Assembly (NCBI RefSeq): GCF_000633395.1 | Contig: NZ_AYMU01000005.1 | Location: 186,001 to 250,000, forward strand | Origin: Pseudomonas sp. PH1b | GTDB taxonomy: Bacteria > Pseudomonadota > Gammaproteobacteria > Pseudomonadales > Pseudomonadaceae | Length of the DNA: 64,000 nucleotides | Reading direction: 5' to 3' | Shown: piece after piece, positions 17,839-26,735 of the stretch | Layout of the letters: each line of letters starts with the position of its first letter | How positions within the stretch are numbered: the stretch's first letter is position 1 | Notes under the pieces: generated by a model | What the model was told of the DNA's origin: nothing | The model's database searches: none | The model's input: the letters and a program-made list of their open reading frames with translations, nothing else | Position numbers and translations under genes: made by a program

Positions 17839-18402
17839 GTGCACAAAGAAAACAGCCAGCGGGCTTCGGTCCTGCAACACGTCAGCCTCAATGTGCGGCG
17901 CCTGCGCCATGCCGCCGGCCTGAGCCAGAGCGCCCTGGCGGAAAAGTCCGATGTCAGCCGGCGAATGCTGGTGGCCATCGAAGCGGGGGAAAAGAACGTC
18001 AGCCTCGGCACCCTGGACCGGGTGGCCGAAGCCCTGGATGTGGCCTTCAGCGACCTGATCCAGGCCCCCGGTTCCCCGGACCCGAGCCGTATCAACGAAC
18101 TGGCCTGGGCCGGTGTCATTCCCGGTAGCAAGGCGGTACTGCTGGCCAAGGCCGAGGCCCGGCGCGAAGTGGAACTCTGGGAGTGGCAACTGGAGCCGGG
18201 GGAGATCTACCGTTCGGAATGCGACGCCCAGGGCTGGAGCGAACAGATCTATGTCTTCGAAGGCAGCCTGACGGTGTTCTTCGGCGACAGCGAGCGGCGT
18301 TTGCACAGCGGTGAGTTCTTCATGTTCGCCAGCCATGTGCCCCACGGCTATCGCAATGATGGCACCCAGGCCACGCGCTTCGTGCGCAATGTGGTGATCT
18401 GA
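17839..18402 (+). CDS. XRE-family regulator with cupin sensor domain
   Basis: A 187-residue transcription regulator. An N-terminal helix-turn-helix (LRHAAGLSQSALAEKSDVSRRMLVAIEAG, residues ~20-55) is followed by a C-terminal cupin (ELWEWQLEPGEIYRSE, FEGSLTVFFGD, HSGEFFMFASHVPHGYRN) that probably binds a small effector. The GTG at 17839 gives the natural N-terminus. It is divergent from the DMT transporter at 16837-17754, the usual arrangement for a regulator controlling an efflux gene. Confidence 0.88.
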   Translation: MHKENSQRASVLQHVSLNVRRLRHAAGLSQSALAEKSDVSRRMLVAIEAGEKNVSLGTLDRVAEALDVAFSDLIQAPGSPDPSRINELAWAGVIPGSKAVLLAKAEARREVELWEWQLEPGEIYRSECDAQGWSEQIYVFEGSLTVFFGDSERRLHSGEFFMFASHVPHGYRNDGTQATRFVRNVVI

Positions 18403-18522
18403 GGGCGAGCCTCGGTGGCCACTGTTGGCCCAGCAACAGTGATTGAACATTCTGCTGGTTTTCAGTTGATGTCGATTATTTGAATTGTTTTATAACTGAT
18501 TGAAATAGAAGCATTTAAGTCG

Positions 18523-18540
18523 TTGGCTCGACTTCTGCAA
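18523..18540 (+). promoter_or_regulatory. Sigma-54 promoter for the sfn-like cluster
   Basis: TTGGCTCGACTTCTGCAA keeps the invariant GG (18525-18526) and GC (18537-18538) separated by exactly ten bases, as in the TGGCACG-N4-TTGC consensus. It is about 65 bases before sfnB. Sfn genes in Pseudomonas are known to be activated by the sigma-54 regulator SfnR, which fits. A 6-bp inverted repeat TCAGTT/AACTGA upstream (about 18461-18500) might be an activator site. The regulator gene itself is not in the window. Confidence 0.6.
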
Positions 18541-18602
18541 CGCTGCTGACAGGAACCCCTCCACGAGGGTTCATCTTGATCTTCAGGAAGCGGAGTCGGC
18601 CC

Positions 18603-19805
18603 ATGACAGCCCCAGCTCAACCCCCACTCAGTGCCCATATCATCCGCAGTGATGCCGAGGCGATCAGCGTCGCCCGGGCGCTGGCCCAGCGCTTCGCGGT
18701 GGAGGCGGCGGTACGCGATCGCGAACGGCGCCTGCCGCTGGCGGAACTCGACGAATTCTCTGCCAGCGGCCTGTGGGGCATCACCATTCCCCAGGCCTAC
18801 GGCGGTGCCGGAGTGTCCTATGTGACCCTGGTGGAGGTGATCAAGCTGATCTCCGCCGCCGACCCCTCCCTGGGCCAGTTGCCGCAGAACCACCTGGGGG
18901 TGGTGGACATCCTGCTGCAGACCGCCAGCGAGGAGCAGAAGCGCCATTACTTCGCCAAGGTGCTGCAGGGGCAGCGCTTCGGCAATGCGTTTTCCGAAGC
19001 CGGCAGCAAGCACGTCGGGGCCTTCGAGACGCAGATCCGTTTTACCGGCGAGCAGGCGCGGATCGACGGTGAGAAGTCCTACTGCACCGGCGCCTTGTTC
19101 GCCCATATCGTCCCGGCGGTGGCGGTGGACGAGCACAACCAGGCGCACATTGCCTTTATCCCGCGCGACAACCCCGGGTTGACGGTGATCGACAGCTGGG
19201 ACGGTTTCGGCCAGCGCACCACCGCCAGTGGCCGGGTCAGCCTCCAGGCGGTGCAGGTCCCGCGCAGCGCGGTGATCCCGGCCCACCGGGCTTTCGACCA
19301 GCCCACCGCCGACGGCCCGATCTCCCAGGTCATCCAGGCCGCGGTGGACACCGGCATTGCCGTGGCCGCCCTGGAAGACGCCAAACAGCATGCCCGGCGC
19401 TCGCGCCCCTGGATCGACAGTGGCCTGGACCACGGCTGGCAGGACCCTTTCACCCTGGCGGCGATCGGTGATCTGGAATGGCGGGTCCACGGCGCCGAGG
19501 CGATCCTGGTCAAGGCCGCCCAGGCCATCGACCAGGCCTTGCTCAACGCCAATGAAGACAGCGTCGCCCATGCCTCGCTGGTGGTGGCCCAGGCCAAGGT
19601 GCTGTCGACCGAAAGCGCCTTGCTGGCGGCCAGCAAGCTGTTCGAACTGGCGGGCACCCGCTCGGTGTCGGGCCAGTACAACCTCGACCGCCACTGGCGC
19701 AATGCCCGCACCCACACCCTGCACGATCCGGCCCGCTGGAAATATCACCTGATCGGCAACTACCTGCTCAACGGCGTCAAGCCGGCCCGTCACGCCTGGA
19801 ACTGA
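18603..19805 (+). CDS. sfnB: SfnB-family acyl-CoA-dehydrogenase-like sulfur acquisition oxidoreductase
   Basis: A 400-residue flavoprotein of the SfnB branch of acyl-CoA dehydrogenase-like enzymes, linked to use of organosulfur compounds when sulfate is scarce. Features include the N-terminal helical domain (ELDEFSASGLWGITIPQAYGG), the middle beta domain (FGNAFSEAGSKHVGAFETQI) and the C-terminal helical domain ending TLHDPARWKYHLIGNYLLNG. Start at 18603. It leads a run of plus-strand genes to 24141, behind a probable sigma-54 promoter. The substrate is not known from sequence. Confidence 0.85.
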   Translation: MTAPAQPPLSAHIIRSDAEAISVARALAQRFAVEAAVRDRERRLPLAELDEFSASGLWGITIPQAYGGAGVSYVTLVEVIKLISAADPSLGQLPQNHLGVVDILLQTASEEQKRHYFAKVLQGQRFGNAFSEAGSKHVGAFETQIRFTGEQARIDGEKSYCTGALFAHIVPAVAVDEHNQAHIAFIPRDNPGLTVIDSWDGFGQRTTASGRVSLQAVQVPRSAVIPAHRAFDQPTADGPISQVIQAAVDTGIAVAALEDAKQHARRSRPWIDSGLDHGWQDPFTLAAIGDLEWRVHGAEAILVKAAQAIDQALLNANEDSVAHASLVVAQAKVLSTESALLAASKLFELAGTRSVSGQYNLDRHWRNARTHTLHDPARWKYHLIGNYLLNGVKPARHAWN

Positions 19806-19818
19806 AGGAACGCCCCCG

Positions 19819-20286
19819 ATGAATGCATTGACTCGACCCGACAGCCCGGAAACGGCCCTGGCCCACAGCGCCGAGGACCTGCAGCGAGCCCGGACCTTGT
19901 TGCAGCGGACCCTGGAGCATGTCCGCGAACAGGCGCGGTCCGCCAACGGCCTGCCCAGGGCCAACGAAGACCCTTTTGTGATCAGCCGCTTTGGCGACCT
20001 GCAGATCCGTATCGAAGTGGCCGCCGCCCTGCAGGAGCGAGCCCAGCGCCAACTGCAGGCGAAACAGCACCCGGCCGAGATCCATATCGCCCTGACCGAG
20101 GCGGCGATTGCCGCCGCCCAAGCGCTGCTGGCCAGCGGCAATGCCGAATTCGAACTCACCGGCCAGCGCAGCCCGCAGCCCTCGATGCTGCACGACCCGT
20201 TGCGCTTGAAGTACTCATTGATCGGCAACTACCGCCTCAACGGCGTGCTGCCCCAGGTTGCAGGAGGGTGGTCCGATGTCCCGTGA
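19819..20286 (+). CDS. SfnB-like C-terminal domain protein (partial dehydrogenase)
   Basis: A 155-residue protein that matches only the C-terminal helical part of an SfnB-type dehydrogenase. Its end (LHDPLRLKYSLIGNYRLNGVLP) mirrors the end of SfnB immediately upstream (LHDPARWKYHLIGNYLLNG). The N-terminal and flavin-binding beta domains are absent, yet the frame is intact, has its own start 13 bases after sfnB, and overlaps the next gene. It may be the remnant of a duplicated sfnB kept as a partner subunit, or a decaying gene that is still open. Confidence 0.6.
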   Translation: MNALTRPDSPETALAHSAEDLQRARTLLQRTLEHVREQARSANGLPRANEDPFVISRFGDLQIRIEVAAALQERAQRQLQAKQHPAEIHIALTEAAIAAAQALLASGNAEFELTGQRSPQPSMLHDPLRLKYSLIGNYRLNGVLPQVAGGWSDVP

Positions 20287-21673
20287 AATTCGCCTCAATG
20301 CCTTCGACATGAACTGTGTCGGCCATCAGTCGCCGGGGCTCTGGGCGCATCCCCGGGATCGCTCCTGGCAGTACAAGGACCTGGAGTACTGGACCGAGCT
20401 GGCGAAGATCCTTGAAAAGGGCAAGTTCGACGGCTTGTTCATCGCCGATGTGCTGGGCATCTACGACGTCTACCAGGGCCGTGGCGAGGCGGCGATCCGC
20501 CAGGCGGCCCAGGTGCCGGTCAACGATCCGTTGCAGCTGATTCCGCCCATGGCCCTGGTCACCGAGCACCTGGGGTTCGGCCTGACGGCTTCGCTGTCCT
20601 TCGAGCACCCCTATCCCTTCGCCCGACGCCTCTCTACCCTCGACCACCTGACCAAGGGCCGCGCCGGCTGGAACATCGTCACCTCCTACCTGGAGAGCGG
20701 GGCGAAGAACATCGGGCACCAGGCCCAGACCGAGCACGACGCCCGCTACGACTACGCCGAGGAATACCTGGAGGTCTGCTACAAGCTCTGGGAGGGCAGT
20801 TGGGAGGACGGCGCGATCCTGCGGGACCGCGAGCGGCGCATCTTCAGCGACCCGAGCAAGATCCACGAGATCCAGCACGTGGGCAGGCACTTCCAGGTGC
20901 CGGGCATCCACCTCTGCGAGCCTTCGCCGCAGCGCACCCCGGTGCTCTACCAGGCCGGTGCGTCGAGCCGCGGCAAGCAGTTCGCCGCTGAGCACGCCGA
21001 ATGCGTGTTCGTTGCCGCGCCGTCCAAGGTCCTGCTGAAAAACACCGTGGCCGATATCCGTCGCCGCGCTGCCGAGGCCGGGCGCGACCCGTCGAAGGTG
21101 CTGATCTTCAACCTGCAGACGGTGATCCTTGGCGAGACCGATGCCAAGGCCAGGGCCAAGTTCGAAGAGTACAAATCCTGGGTCAGCTATGAGGGGGCCC
21201 TGGCGCTGATTTCCGGCTGGACCGGCATCGACTTCAGCCGCTTCAAGCCCGACGAGCCCCTCAAGCATGTGCACACCAACGCCATCCAGTCGGCGGTGGA
21301 GGCCTTTTCCACGGCAGATCCGAACAAGGTCTGGACCCCTCACGAACTGGCCGACTGGGTGGGCATCGGCGGTTTTGGCCCGCTGTTTGTCGGCAGCCCG
21401 GAAACCGTGGCCGACCTGCTCCAGGAATGGGTCGAGGACACCGACGTCGATGGTTTCAACCTGGCCTATGCACTGACCCACGAAACCTTTATCGATGCCG
21501 TGGAGTTGCTGGTGCCGGAGTTGCAGAAGCGCGGCGTGTACAAGACCGACTACAGCCCGGGCACCCTGCGGGAAAAACTCTTCGGTGCGGGCCCGCGCCT
21601 GCCCGAAAGCCACCCGGGCAGTGCCTGGCGCAACCTCGGCCAGCAGCGCCAGGCGGCGCAGAAGAGCGCATGA
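20276..21673 (+). CDS. NtaA/SnaA/DszA-family FMN-dependent monooxygenase
   Basis: A 465-residue luciferase-like monooxygenase of the long NtaA/SnaA/DszA/DmoA class, which uses reduced FMN from a separate reductase to cleave C-N or C-S bonds. Typical segments are LNAFDMNCVGHQSPGLW, GKFDGLFIADVLGIYD, RAGWNIVTSYLESGAKN and AGASSRGKQFAAEHAE. The start at 20276 follows AGGAGGG and overlaps the previous gene by 11 bases. In this sfn-like setting a desulfurising role is likely; the substrate is unknown. Confidence 0.85.
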   Translation: MSREIRLNAFDMNCVGHQSPGLWAHPRDRSWQYKDLEYWTELAKILEKGKFDGLFIADVLGIYDVYQGRGEAAIRQAAQVPVNDPLQLIPPMALVTEHLGFGLTASLSFEHPYPFARRLSTLDHLTKGRAGWNIVTSYLESGAKNIGHQAQTEHDARYDYAEEYLEVCYKLWEGSWEDGAILRDRERRIFSDPSKIHEIQHVGRHFQVPGIHLCEPSPQRTPVLYQAGASSRGKQFAAEHAECVFVAAPSKVLLKNTVADIRRRAAEAGRDPSKVLIFNLQTVILGETDAKARAKFEEYKSWVSYEGALALISGWTGIDFSRFKPDEPLKHVHTNAIQSAVEAFSTADPNKVWTPHELADWVGIGGFGPLFVGSPETVADLLQEWVEDTDVDGFNLAYALTHETFIDAVELLVPELQKRGVYKTDYSPGTLREKLFGAGPRLPESHPGSAWRNLGQQRQAAQKSA

Positions 21674-21773
21674 CCCTGAACGTCGAGGCTGTGCTCGCAG
21701 ATGCACCCTGCGGCTACGGCTGATCCAGCCAGCGGACCACCGCACGCTCTTGTCTGCACGAGCGAGGTGTTCC

Positions 21774-22553
21774 ATGAATCAGTTGTCTTCCTGTCCACCC
21801 TGCAACGGGCCCGACGACGCCGTTCTGCTGCAGTTGCCTGAGGCCTTGGCGCAATTGGGTCATTGGGCCCGGGTCAGCCCCTTGCGCACGGCCTTGCGTC
21901 ACAGACGCCTGGGGCGCTGGTGGGTGTGGCGCTGGATCGATGTGCTGCGCGATGTCCAGCGCCTGGCCGATGGCCTGCGCCAGCACGAGCTGACAGCCGG
22001 TTCGCAGTTGCTGCTCAGTGGCGACGCCGATCCCGCCATGTTGCTGCTGGCCCTGGCTGCCCAGAGCCTGGGTGCCCAGGTGCGGTGCCTGGGGGCGGAG
22101 TGTTCGCCCCAGGTGTTGCAACGCCACCTCTGGCGCTGGCGGCCGAGTCACGGCTTTGTTTCCGAGCCTGTGCCACTGGCGTTCTGGCATTCCCTGGCCG
22201 AGCCGGCCCTGGCGCCGCGCTGGCTGATCAGCCATCAGCCATTGTCTGCGCTGCCAGCGAGGCCGCGAGTGCAGTCGCTGACCTTTGTCCAGTTGCTGGG
22301 CGTCAGGGAGGCTGCCCGGCCCGAGGGGCGTTGGTTCGGCGCCGCACCCAGCGCCGGGCCTTGGAACGAGTCCCGTGGACGCCAGCCTGACGGGTTGCCG
22401 TTGCTGCTGCAGCAATGGCTGGAAAGTGGCCAGAGCCCGGTCTTTACCCAGCAGGCACACACTACCGGCGCTGTTGGTCGGAGGACGAACGAGCCGGGGT
22501 TTCTAGTTCTTTGGTATCGCTGGATGAGGTTCGCCTGGCTGCGGCGTTTATGA
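21774..22553 (+). CDS. AMP-dependent ligase-like protein, N-terminal part only
   Basis: A protein of about 259 residues. The first ~150 residues resemble the N-terminus of acyl-CoA synthetase/AMP-forming ligases (WARVSPLRTALRHRRLGRWW, WIDVLRDVQRLADGLRQHEL, LLLALAAQSLGAQV). The P-loop-like Thr/Ser-Gly motif, the adenylate-binding YGxTE motif and the C-terminal domain are all missing. The last ~60 residues read as unrelated translation. It is probably a decayed ligase gene, although the frame is open and starts after GCGAGG. A 17-codon ORF (21670-21723) overlaps the upstream stop and may be another scrap. Confidence 0.4.
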   Translation: MNQLSSCPPCNGPDDAVLLQLPEALAQLGHWARVSPLRTALRHRRLGRWWVWRWIDVLRDVQRLADGLRQHELTAGSQLLLSGDADPAMLLLALAAQSLGAQVRCLGAECSPQVLQRHLWRWRPSHGFVSEPVPLAFWHSLAEPALAPRWLISHQPLSALPARPRVQSLTFVQLLGVREAARPEGRWFGAAPSAGPWNESRGRQPDGLPLLLQQWLESGQSPVFTQQAHTTGAVGRRTNEPGFLVLWYRWMRFAWLRRL

Positions 22554-22674
22554 TCCTCGCGGACATTGCCTCCAGCGCCGGAAACCTGTGCGCAAGGCGC
22601 CGCCACGCTTCCTGAACGCCGGGCCACGCAGTAACCTGGCGCTCCAGCAGGCTTGCCGTGCGCCGAGGTGCGGC

Positions 22675-24141
22675 ATGACTGTTTCCAGGGCCAACATTGA
22701 CCGTGAGCACTCCATGAACCAGACCCCTGCGCTAGCGGCCAGCCGAGACGCCGAAATCCTGATTGTCGGCGGTGGCCTCAGTGGCACCTTGCTCGCGGCG
22801 CAATTGCTGCGCCTGCCAGGCCGGCGGCGCATCCTGGTGATCGAGCCCCGCAGCGAGCTGGGGCGCGGCGAGGCCTACAGCGCCGTGGAACTGGGGCATA
22901 CCCTGAACGGCAATGCGGCGCGCATGAGCGTCGACCCGGACAACCCCGATGACCTGAGCCAATGGCTGGCCGAGCATATTGCCGGCGGTGGCTGGCCCGA
23001 GTCGGCGCAGCAGCCCGTGCCGGTCAGCGAGCTGTTCCCACCCCGGGGCCTGTTTGGCGTCTATGTTCAGCAACGCTTGGCCGAAGCTCGGGTGGCCGGC
23101 GCGCAATACCTGTCCTCGGTACAGCATGTGCGCGGCGAAGCGGTGGACCTGCAAATCGACCCTGCCGGGGCTCGCCTGACCCTGGCTGACGGCCGCCAGT
23201 TGCACGGCGCCGTTGCCGTGCTGGCCACCGGCATGTTCCCGGCGGCGCGTACCCCCCAGACCGAGTCCAGCGGCTTGAATGCGGCGGCGCTGGATCCCTG
23301 GGATGTCCCGGCCATGGCACAGCTGGACCCCCAGGCCCGGGTGCTGATCATTGGCGCCGGCTTGACCATGGTCGATGCCGTGGTGTCCCTGGAGCAGGCC
23401 GGGCATCGCGGGCCCATCGAGGTGTTTTCCCGCCACGGGCTGTTGCCCCATGTACGGCGCCAGCCCCCAGTCTGGAGCGACTTCCTGGCGCAGGACCCGA
23501 GCATCCGCACACCGCGCCAACTGATGGGCGAGCTGCGCCGCCAATGCCGCCAGGCCCAGGCCCGGGGAATCGACTGGCAGGCGCCCCTGGACACGGTGCG
23601 GGCCCATATCGGCCGGCTCTGGAGCCAGGCCACCGAGGTACAGCGCCGACAGTTCGTGCGGCATGTGCGGCCCTGGTGGGAGAGTCACCACCACCGCTCG
23701 CCACCCTTGAGCGCCGAATTGCTGGCGCGCCTGCACGGGGAAGGGCGGTTGCGGATTCACGCCGCGTGCTACCAGGGGTTGGAACCGGCTGCTGATGGCC
23801 AATTGGCGATTGTCCTGCGCTATCGCGGGACGAGTGAGCGCACACGGATGCTGGGCGACGCACTGATCAACTCCAGCGGCATCGAATACGACTGGCGGCG
23901 AGTGGCGCGACCCTTGCCCCGGCAACTGCTGGCCCGAGGCCTGGTACGGCCGGGGCCCCTGGCCCTGGGCATCAGCGCCGACCCGATGGGCGCGGTGCAC
24001 AACGCCGAGGGCGCAGTGGCCGAGCGCCTGTTCGCCCTCGGTCCCCCCCTGCGTGGCCTGTGGTGGGAAAGCACCGCCGTCACCGACGTCGCCCTGCAAG
24101 CCAAGGCCCTGGCCGCACGCCTGGCCGCGCTCCCCCTGTAA
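22675..24141 (+). CDS. FAD/NAD(P)-binding protein
   Basis: A protein of about 488 residues with an N-terminal dinucleotide-binding motif (ILIVGGGLSGTLLAAQLL) and a second one (VLIIGAGLTMVDAVVSL), as in FAD/NAD(P)-binding oxidoreductases of the PF13454-like group. Other recognisable parts are LNGNAARMSVDPDNPDDLSQW and the C-terminal LGPPLRGLWWESTAVTDVALQA. The ATG at 22675 follows GAGGTG; the ATG at 22714 is an alternative. Last gene of the sfn-like run, directly before REP array C. The substrate is unknown. Confidence 0.8.
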   Translation: MTVSRANIDREHSMNQTPALAASRDAEILIVGGGLSGTLLAAQLLRLPGRRRILVIEPRSELGRGEAYSAVELGHTLNGNAARMSVDPDNPDDLSQWLAEHIAGGGWPESAQQPVPVSELFPPRGLFGVYVQQRLAEARVAGAQYLSSVQHVRGEAVDLQIDPAGARLTLADGRQLHGAVAVLATGMFPAARTPQTESSGLNAAALDPWDVPAMAQLDPQARVLIIGAGLTMVDAVVSLEQAGHRGPIEVFSRHGLLPHVRRQPPVWSDFLAQDPSIRTPRQLMGELRRQCRQAQARGIDWQAPLDTVRAHIGRLWSQATEVQRRQFVRHVRPWWESHHHRSPPLSAELLARLHGEGRLRIHAACYQGLEPAADGQLAIVLRYRGTSERTRMLGDALINSSGIEYDWRRVARPLPRQLLARGLVRPGPLALGISADPMGAVHNAEGAVAERLFALGPPLRGLWWESTAVTDVALQAKALAARLAALPL

Positions 24142-24166
24142 CCCCAGCGCGATATCTCTACCAGCC

Positions 24167-24503
24167 GTAGGAGCTGGCTTGCCAGCGAAGGGGCCCGCAA
24201 GACCGCCTTCGCCGGCAAGCCGGCTCCTACAGACTCCCCACGATTTCTCTGCCAGCCGTAGGAGCTGGCTTGCCAGCGAAGGGGCCCGCAAGATCGCCTT
24301 CGCCGGCAAGCCGGCTCCTACAGACTTCCCGCGATATTTCTGCCAGCCGTAGGAGCTGGCTTGCCAGCGAAGAGGCCGGCAAGACCGCCTTCGCCGGCAA
24401 GCCGGCTCCTACAGACTCCCCACGGAATCACTGCCAGCTGTAGGAGCTGGCTCGCCAGCGAAGGGGCCCGCAAGACCACCTTCGCCGGCAAGCCGGCTCC
24501 TAC
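24167..24503. repeat. REP/REPIN array C, 91-bp units
   Basis: Four units start at 24167, 24258, 24349 and 24440, period 91. Each pairs GTAGGAGCTGGCTTGCCAGC with the inverted GCCGGCAAGCCGGCTCCTAC arm. The spacer type (CCCCACGAT...TGCCAGCC) is close to that of array B. On the minus strand the right-hand end provides the TAG stop of the convergent oxidoreductase gene. Confidence 0.95.
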
Positions 24504-25606
24504 AGTGTCACCCAGCGCTGTTCCTGGGCGGCAATGCGGATCGCCGCCGCCAGGCGCTCCACTTCCCAGGCTTCCTGGAAATCCGTGCCATCGCGACCCT
24601 GTCCCCCCAGGGCCATGATCAGTTCCTGAACCTCCAGGGTCTTGAGCTCGTTGTATCCCAGTTGGTGCCCCGGTGCCGGGCTGAAGGCCGCGTAGCCGGG
24701 CAGGGTGGGCCCGGCCAGCAGGCGCTGGAAGCCTTTCTGGCCGACTCGGTACAGGTGCAGTTCGTTGAGCTGCTCCTGGTCGAAGGCCAACGTACCGAGG
24801 GTGCCGCTGATTTCGAAGCTCAAATGGTTCTTGTAGCCGTGCTTGATCCAACTGCTGCAGAAGGTGCCCCGGGCGCCATTGGCGAAGCGCAGCAGGGCGT
24901 GGGCCTGATCGTCCACGGCAATGCCGCGCCGTTCCTGGCTGCCGGCGTGGGTCGGGCGCTGCAGGTGCACGGTCTGGGTATCGGCGCTTACCGCCTGGAC
25001 CGGGCCCATGAGAAAGCGCGCCATGGCCAGTAGATGGCTGCCCAGGTCGGCCAGGGCGCCACCGGCGTGCTGTGGATCACAGCGCCAGGACCAGGGCGAA
25101 TCCGGGTCGGCCATGAAGTCTTCGCTGAATTCCCCCTGGAAACTCACCAGTTGCCCCAGCTCGCCGCTGCCGATCAGTTCCCGGGCCAGGACGATCATCG
25201 GGTTGTGCTGGTAGTTGTAGCCGACCCGGGTCACTACCCCGGCAGCCTGAGCCGCGTGGTGCATCTGCCGGGCCTGATCGACGCTGACCGCCAGGGGTTT
25301 TTCGCAGTACACCGCCTTGCCCGCCGCCAATGCAGCCATGGCCATGGGAAAGTGCAGGTGATTGGGGGTGGTGATGGCCACCAGGCCAACCCGGGGATTG
25401 GCGATCAGTTGCTGCCAGTCGGTGTGGGCCTGGGCAAAGCCCCAGGCTGCGGCGCAGTGCCCGGCACGCTCGGCATCGGCATCCGCCAGGGCCGCCAGGT
25501 GCAGGCGCACCGGCAGTTCGAACACCGCACTGACACTGCGAAACGCCAGGGCGTGGGCACGGCCCATGAAACCGGTGCCGATCAAGCCAATACCAAGTTC
25601 ATCCAT
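24500..25606 (-). CDS. Gfo/Idh/MocA-family oxidoreductase
   Basis: A 368-residue NAD(P)-dependent dehydrogenase of the sugar/inositol oxidoreductase family. The N-terminal Rossmann motif is GLIGTGFMGRAHA; the catalytic-lysine motif EKPLA is intact, followed by a C-terminal beta domain with ADLGSHLLAMARF. The start at 25606 follows AGGTGCGG. No sugar transporter or partner enzyme is adjacent, so the substrate is open. Its last codon is followed by TAG from REP array C. Confidence 0.88.
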   Translation of the reverse strand: MDELGIGLIGTGFMGRAHALAFRSVSAVFELPVRLHLAALADADAERAGHCAAAWGFAQAHTDWQQLIANPRVGLVAITTPNHLHFPMAMAALAAGKAVYCEKPLAVSVDQARQMHHAAQAAGVVTRVGYNYQHNPMIVLARELIGSGELGQLVSFQGEFSEDFMADPDSPWSWRCDPQHAGGALADLGSHLLAMARFLMGPVQAVSADTQTVHLQRPTHAGSQERRGIAVDDQAHALLRFANGARGTFCSSWIKHGYKNHLSFEISGTLGTLAFDQEQLNELHLYRVGQKGFQRLLAGPTLPGYAAFSPAPGHQLGYNELKTLEVQELIMALGGQGRDGTDFQEAWEVERLAAAIRIAAQEQRWVTL

Positions 25607-25689
25607 AACCGCACCTGCAGAATTATTATTGTAGGGAGGTGTGTTATGGAATAAAAATTCAATAATTGCAATTGGTGGAAATGAAATTG

Positions 25690-25800
25690 AGCGGCAAGCG
25701 GCAAGCGGCAAGCGGCAAGCGGCAAGCGGCAAGCTTCAAGCTCCAAACTTGTGGCTTGTGGCTTGTGGCTTGTGGCTTGTGGCTTGCCGCTTGTGCTGTG
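25690..25800. repeat. Inverted heptamer microsatellite
   Basis: Six tandem GCGGCAA heptamers (about 25691-25732) are followed by GCTTCAAGCTCCAAA and then five CTTGTGG heptamers ending in CTTGCCGCTTG. TTGCCGC is the complement of GCGGCAA, so the tract can fold on itself. It lies between the oxidoreductase start and the SDR stop. Related words occur at 590-870. Confidence 0.8.
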
Positions 25801-25928
25801 GCTAGGGAGCTTGCACCTGCGGGGCTGTTTGGCAGGCCCGCTCTTCGCGGCCCGCCCAGCCCGGGGGCGTCAGGAAAACCTTCAACCTGATGCGAGGGCT
25901 GGCAGCCCCCAGGCTGCCTTTTCAGGAT

Positions 25929-26696
25929 TCAGGAGAGAAAGCCGCCATCCACATTCAGCGAAACGCCGGTGGTGTAGCTGGAGGCATCGCTGGCGAGGAA
26001 CAGCACTGCGCCGGCCATTTCGCTCGGGTCGGCCACGCGCTTGAGGGGGATCTGCGCCAGGGCGGTCTTGAGGATGGCGTCGTTCTTCACCAGGGCCGAG
26101 GCGAACTTGGTGTCGGTCAGGCCCGGCAGCAGGGCGTTGCAGCGGATGCCGAACGGTGCGCATTCCTTGGCGAAGACCTTGGTCATGTTGATCACCGCGG
26201 CCTTGGTCACCGAGTAGATGCCCTGGAAGATCCCCGGCGATACGCCGTTGATCGAGGCCACGTTGATGATGCTGCCGCCGCCGTTCTCGCGCATCAGCTT
26301 GCCGGCTTCCACCGACATGAAGAAGTAGCCGCGGATGTTCACGTCGACGGTCTTCTGGAAGGCCCCCAGGTCAGTGTCCAGCACGTTGCAGAACTGCGGG
26401 TTGGTGGCGGCGTTGTTGACCAGGATGTCCAGGCGTCCGAACTGTTCACGGATGCCAGCGAAGACCTGGCTGATCTGTTCCATCTCACCGATGTGGCAGG
26501 CAATTGCCGTGGCCTTGCCGCCGTCCGCGATGATGGCGTCGGCCACGTGCTGGCAGCCCTCGAGCTTGCGGCTCGAAACGATCACGTGGGCCCCTTGCTG
26601 GGCCAGCAGCTTGGCAATCGCCTCGCCGATACCGCGGCTGGCGCCGGAAACGAAAGCGATCTTGCCGTCGAGGTCGAACATCTGAGTCTTGGACAT
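25929..26696 (-). CDS. Short-chain dehydrogenase/reductase
   Basis: A 255-residue classical SDR. The cofactor motif is SGASRGIGEA near residue 18, followed by NNAATNP, the catalytic SINGVSPG...YSVTK set and the C-terminal GGFLS. It lies 39 bases downstream of the phosphotransferase-like gene on the same strand; this pair is often found together in acyl-CoA or fatty-acid-linked catabolism. Its substrate cannot be read from the sequence. Confidence 0.9.
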   Translation of the reverse strand: MSKTQMFDLDGKIAFVSGASRGIGEAIAKLLAQQGAHVIVSSRKLEGCQHVADAIIADGGKATAIACHIGEMEQISQVFAGIREQFGRLDILVNNAATNPQFCNVLDTDLGAFQKTVDVNIRGYFFMSVEAGKLMRENGGGSIINVASINGVSPGIFQGIYSVTKAAVINMTKVFAKECAPFGIRCNALLPGLTDTKFASALVKNDAILKTALAQIPLKRVADPSEMAGAVLFLASDASSYTTGVSLNVDGGFLS

Positions 26697-26735
26697 GGTT
26701 TTTCCTTGTTGTGGCTGTCGGGCGCCGGGGCGCGG

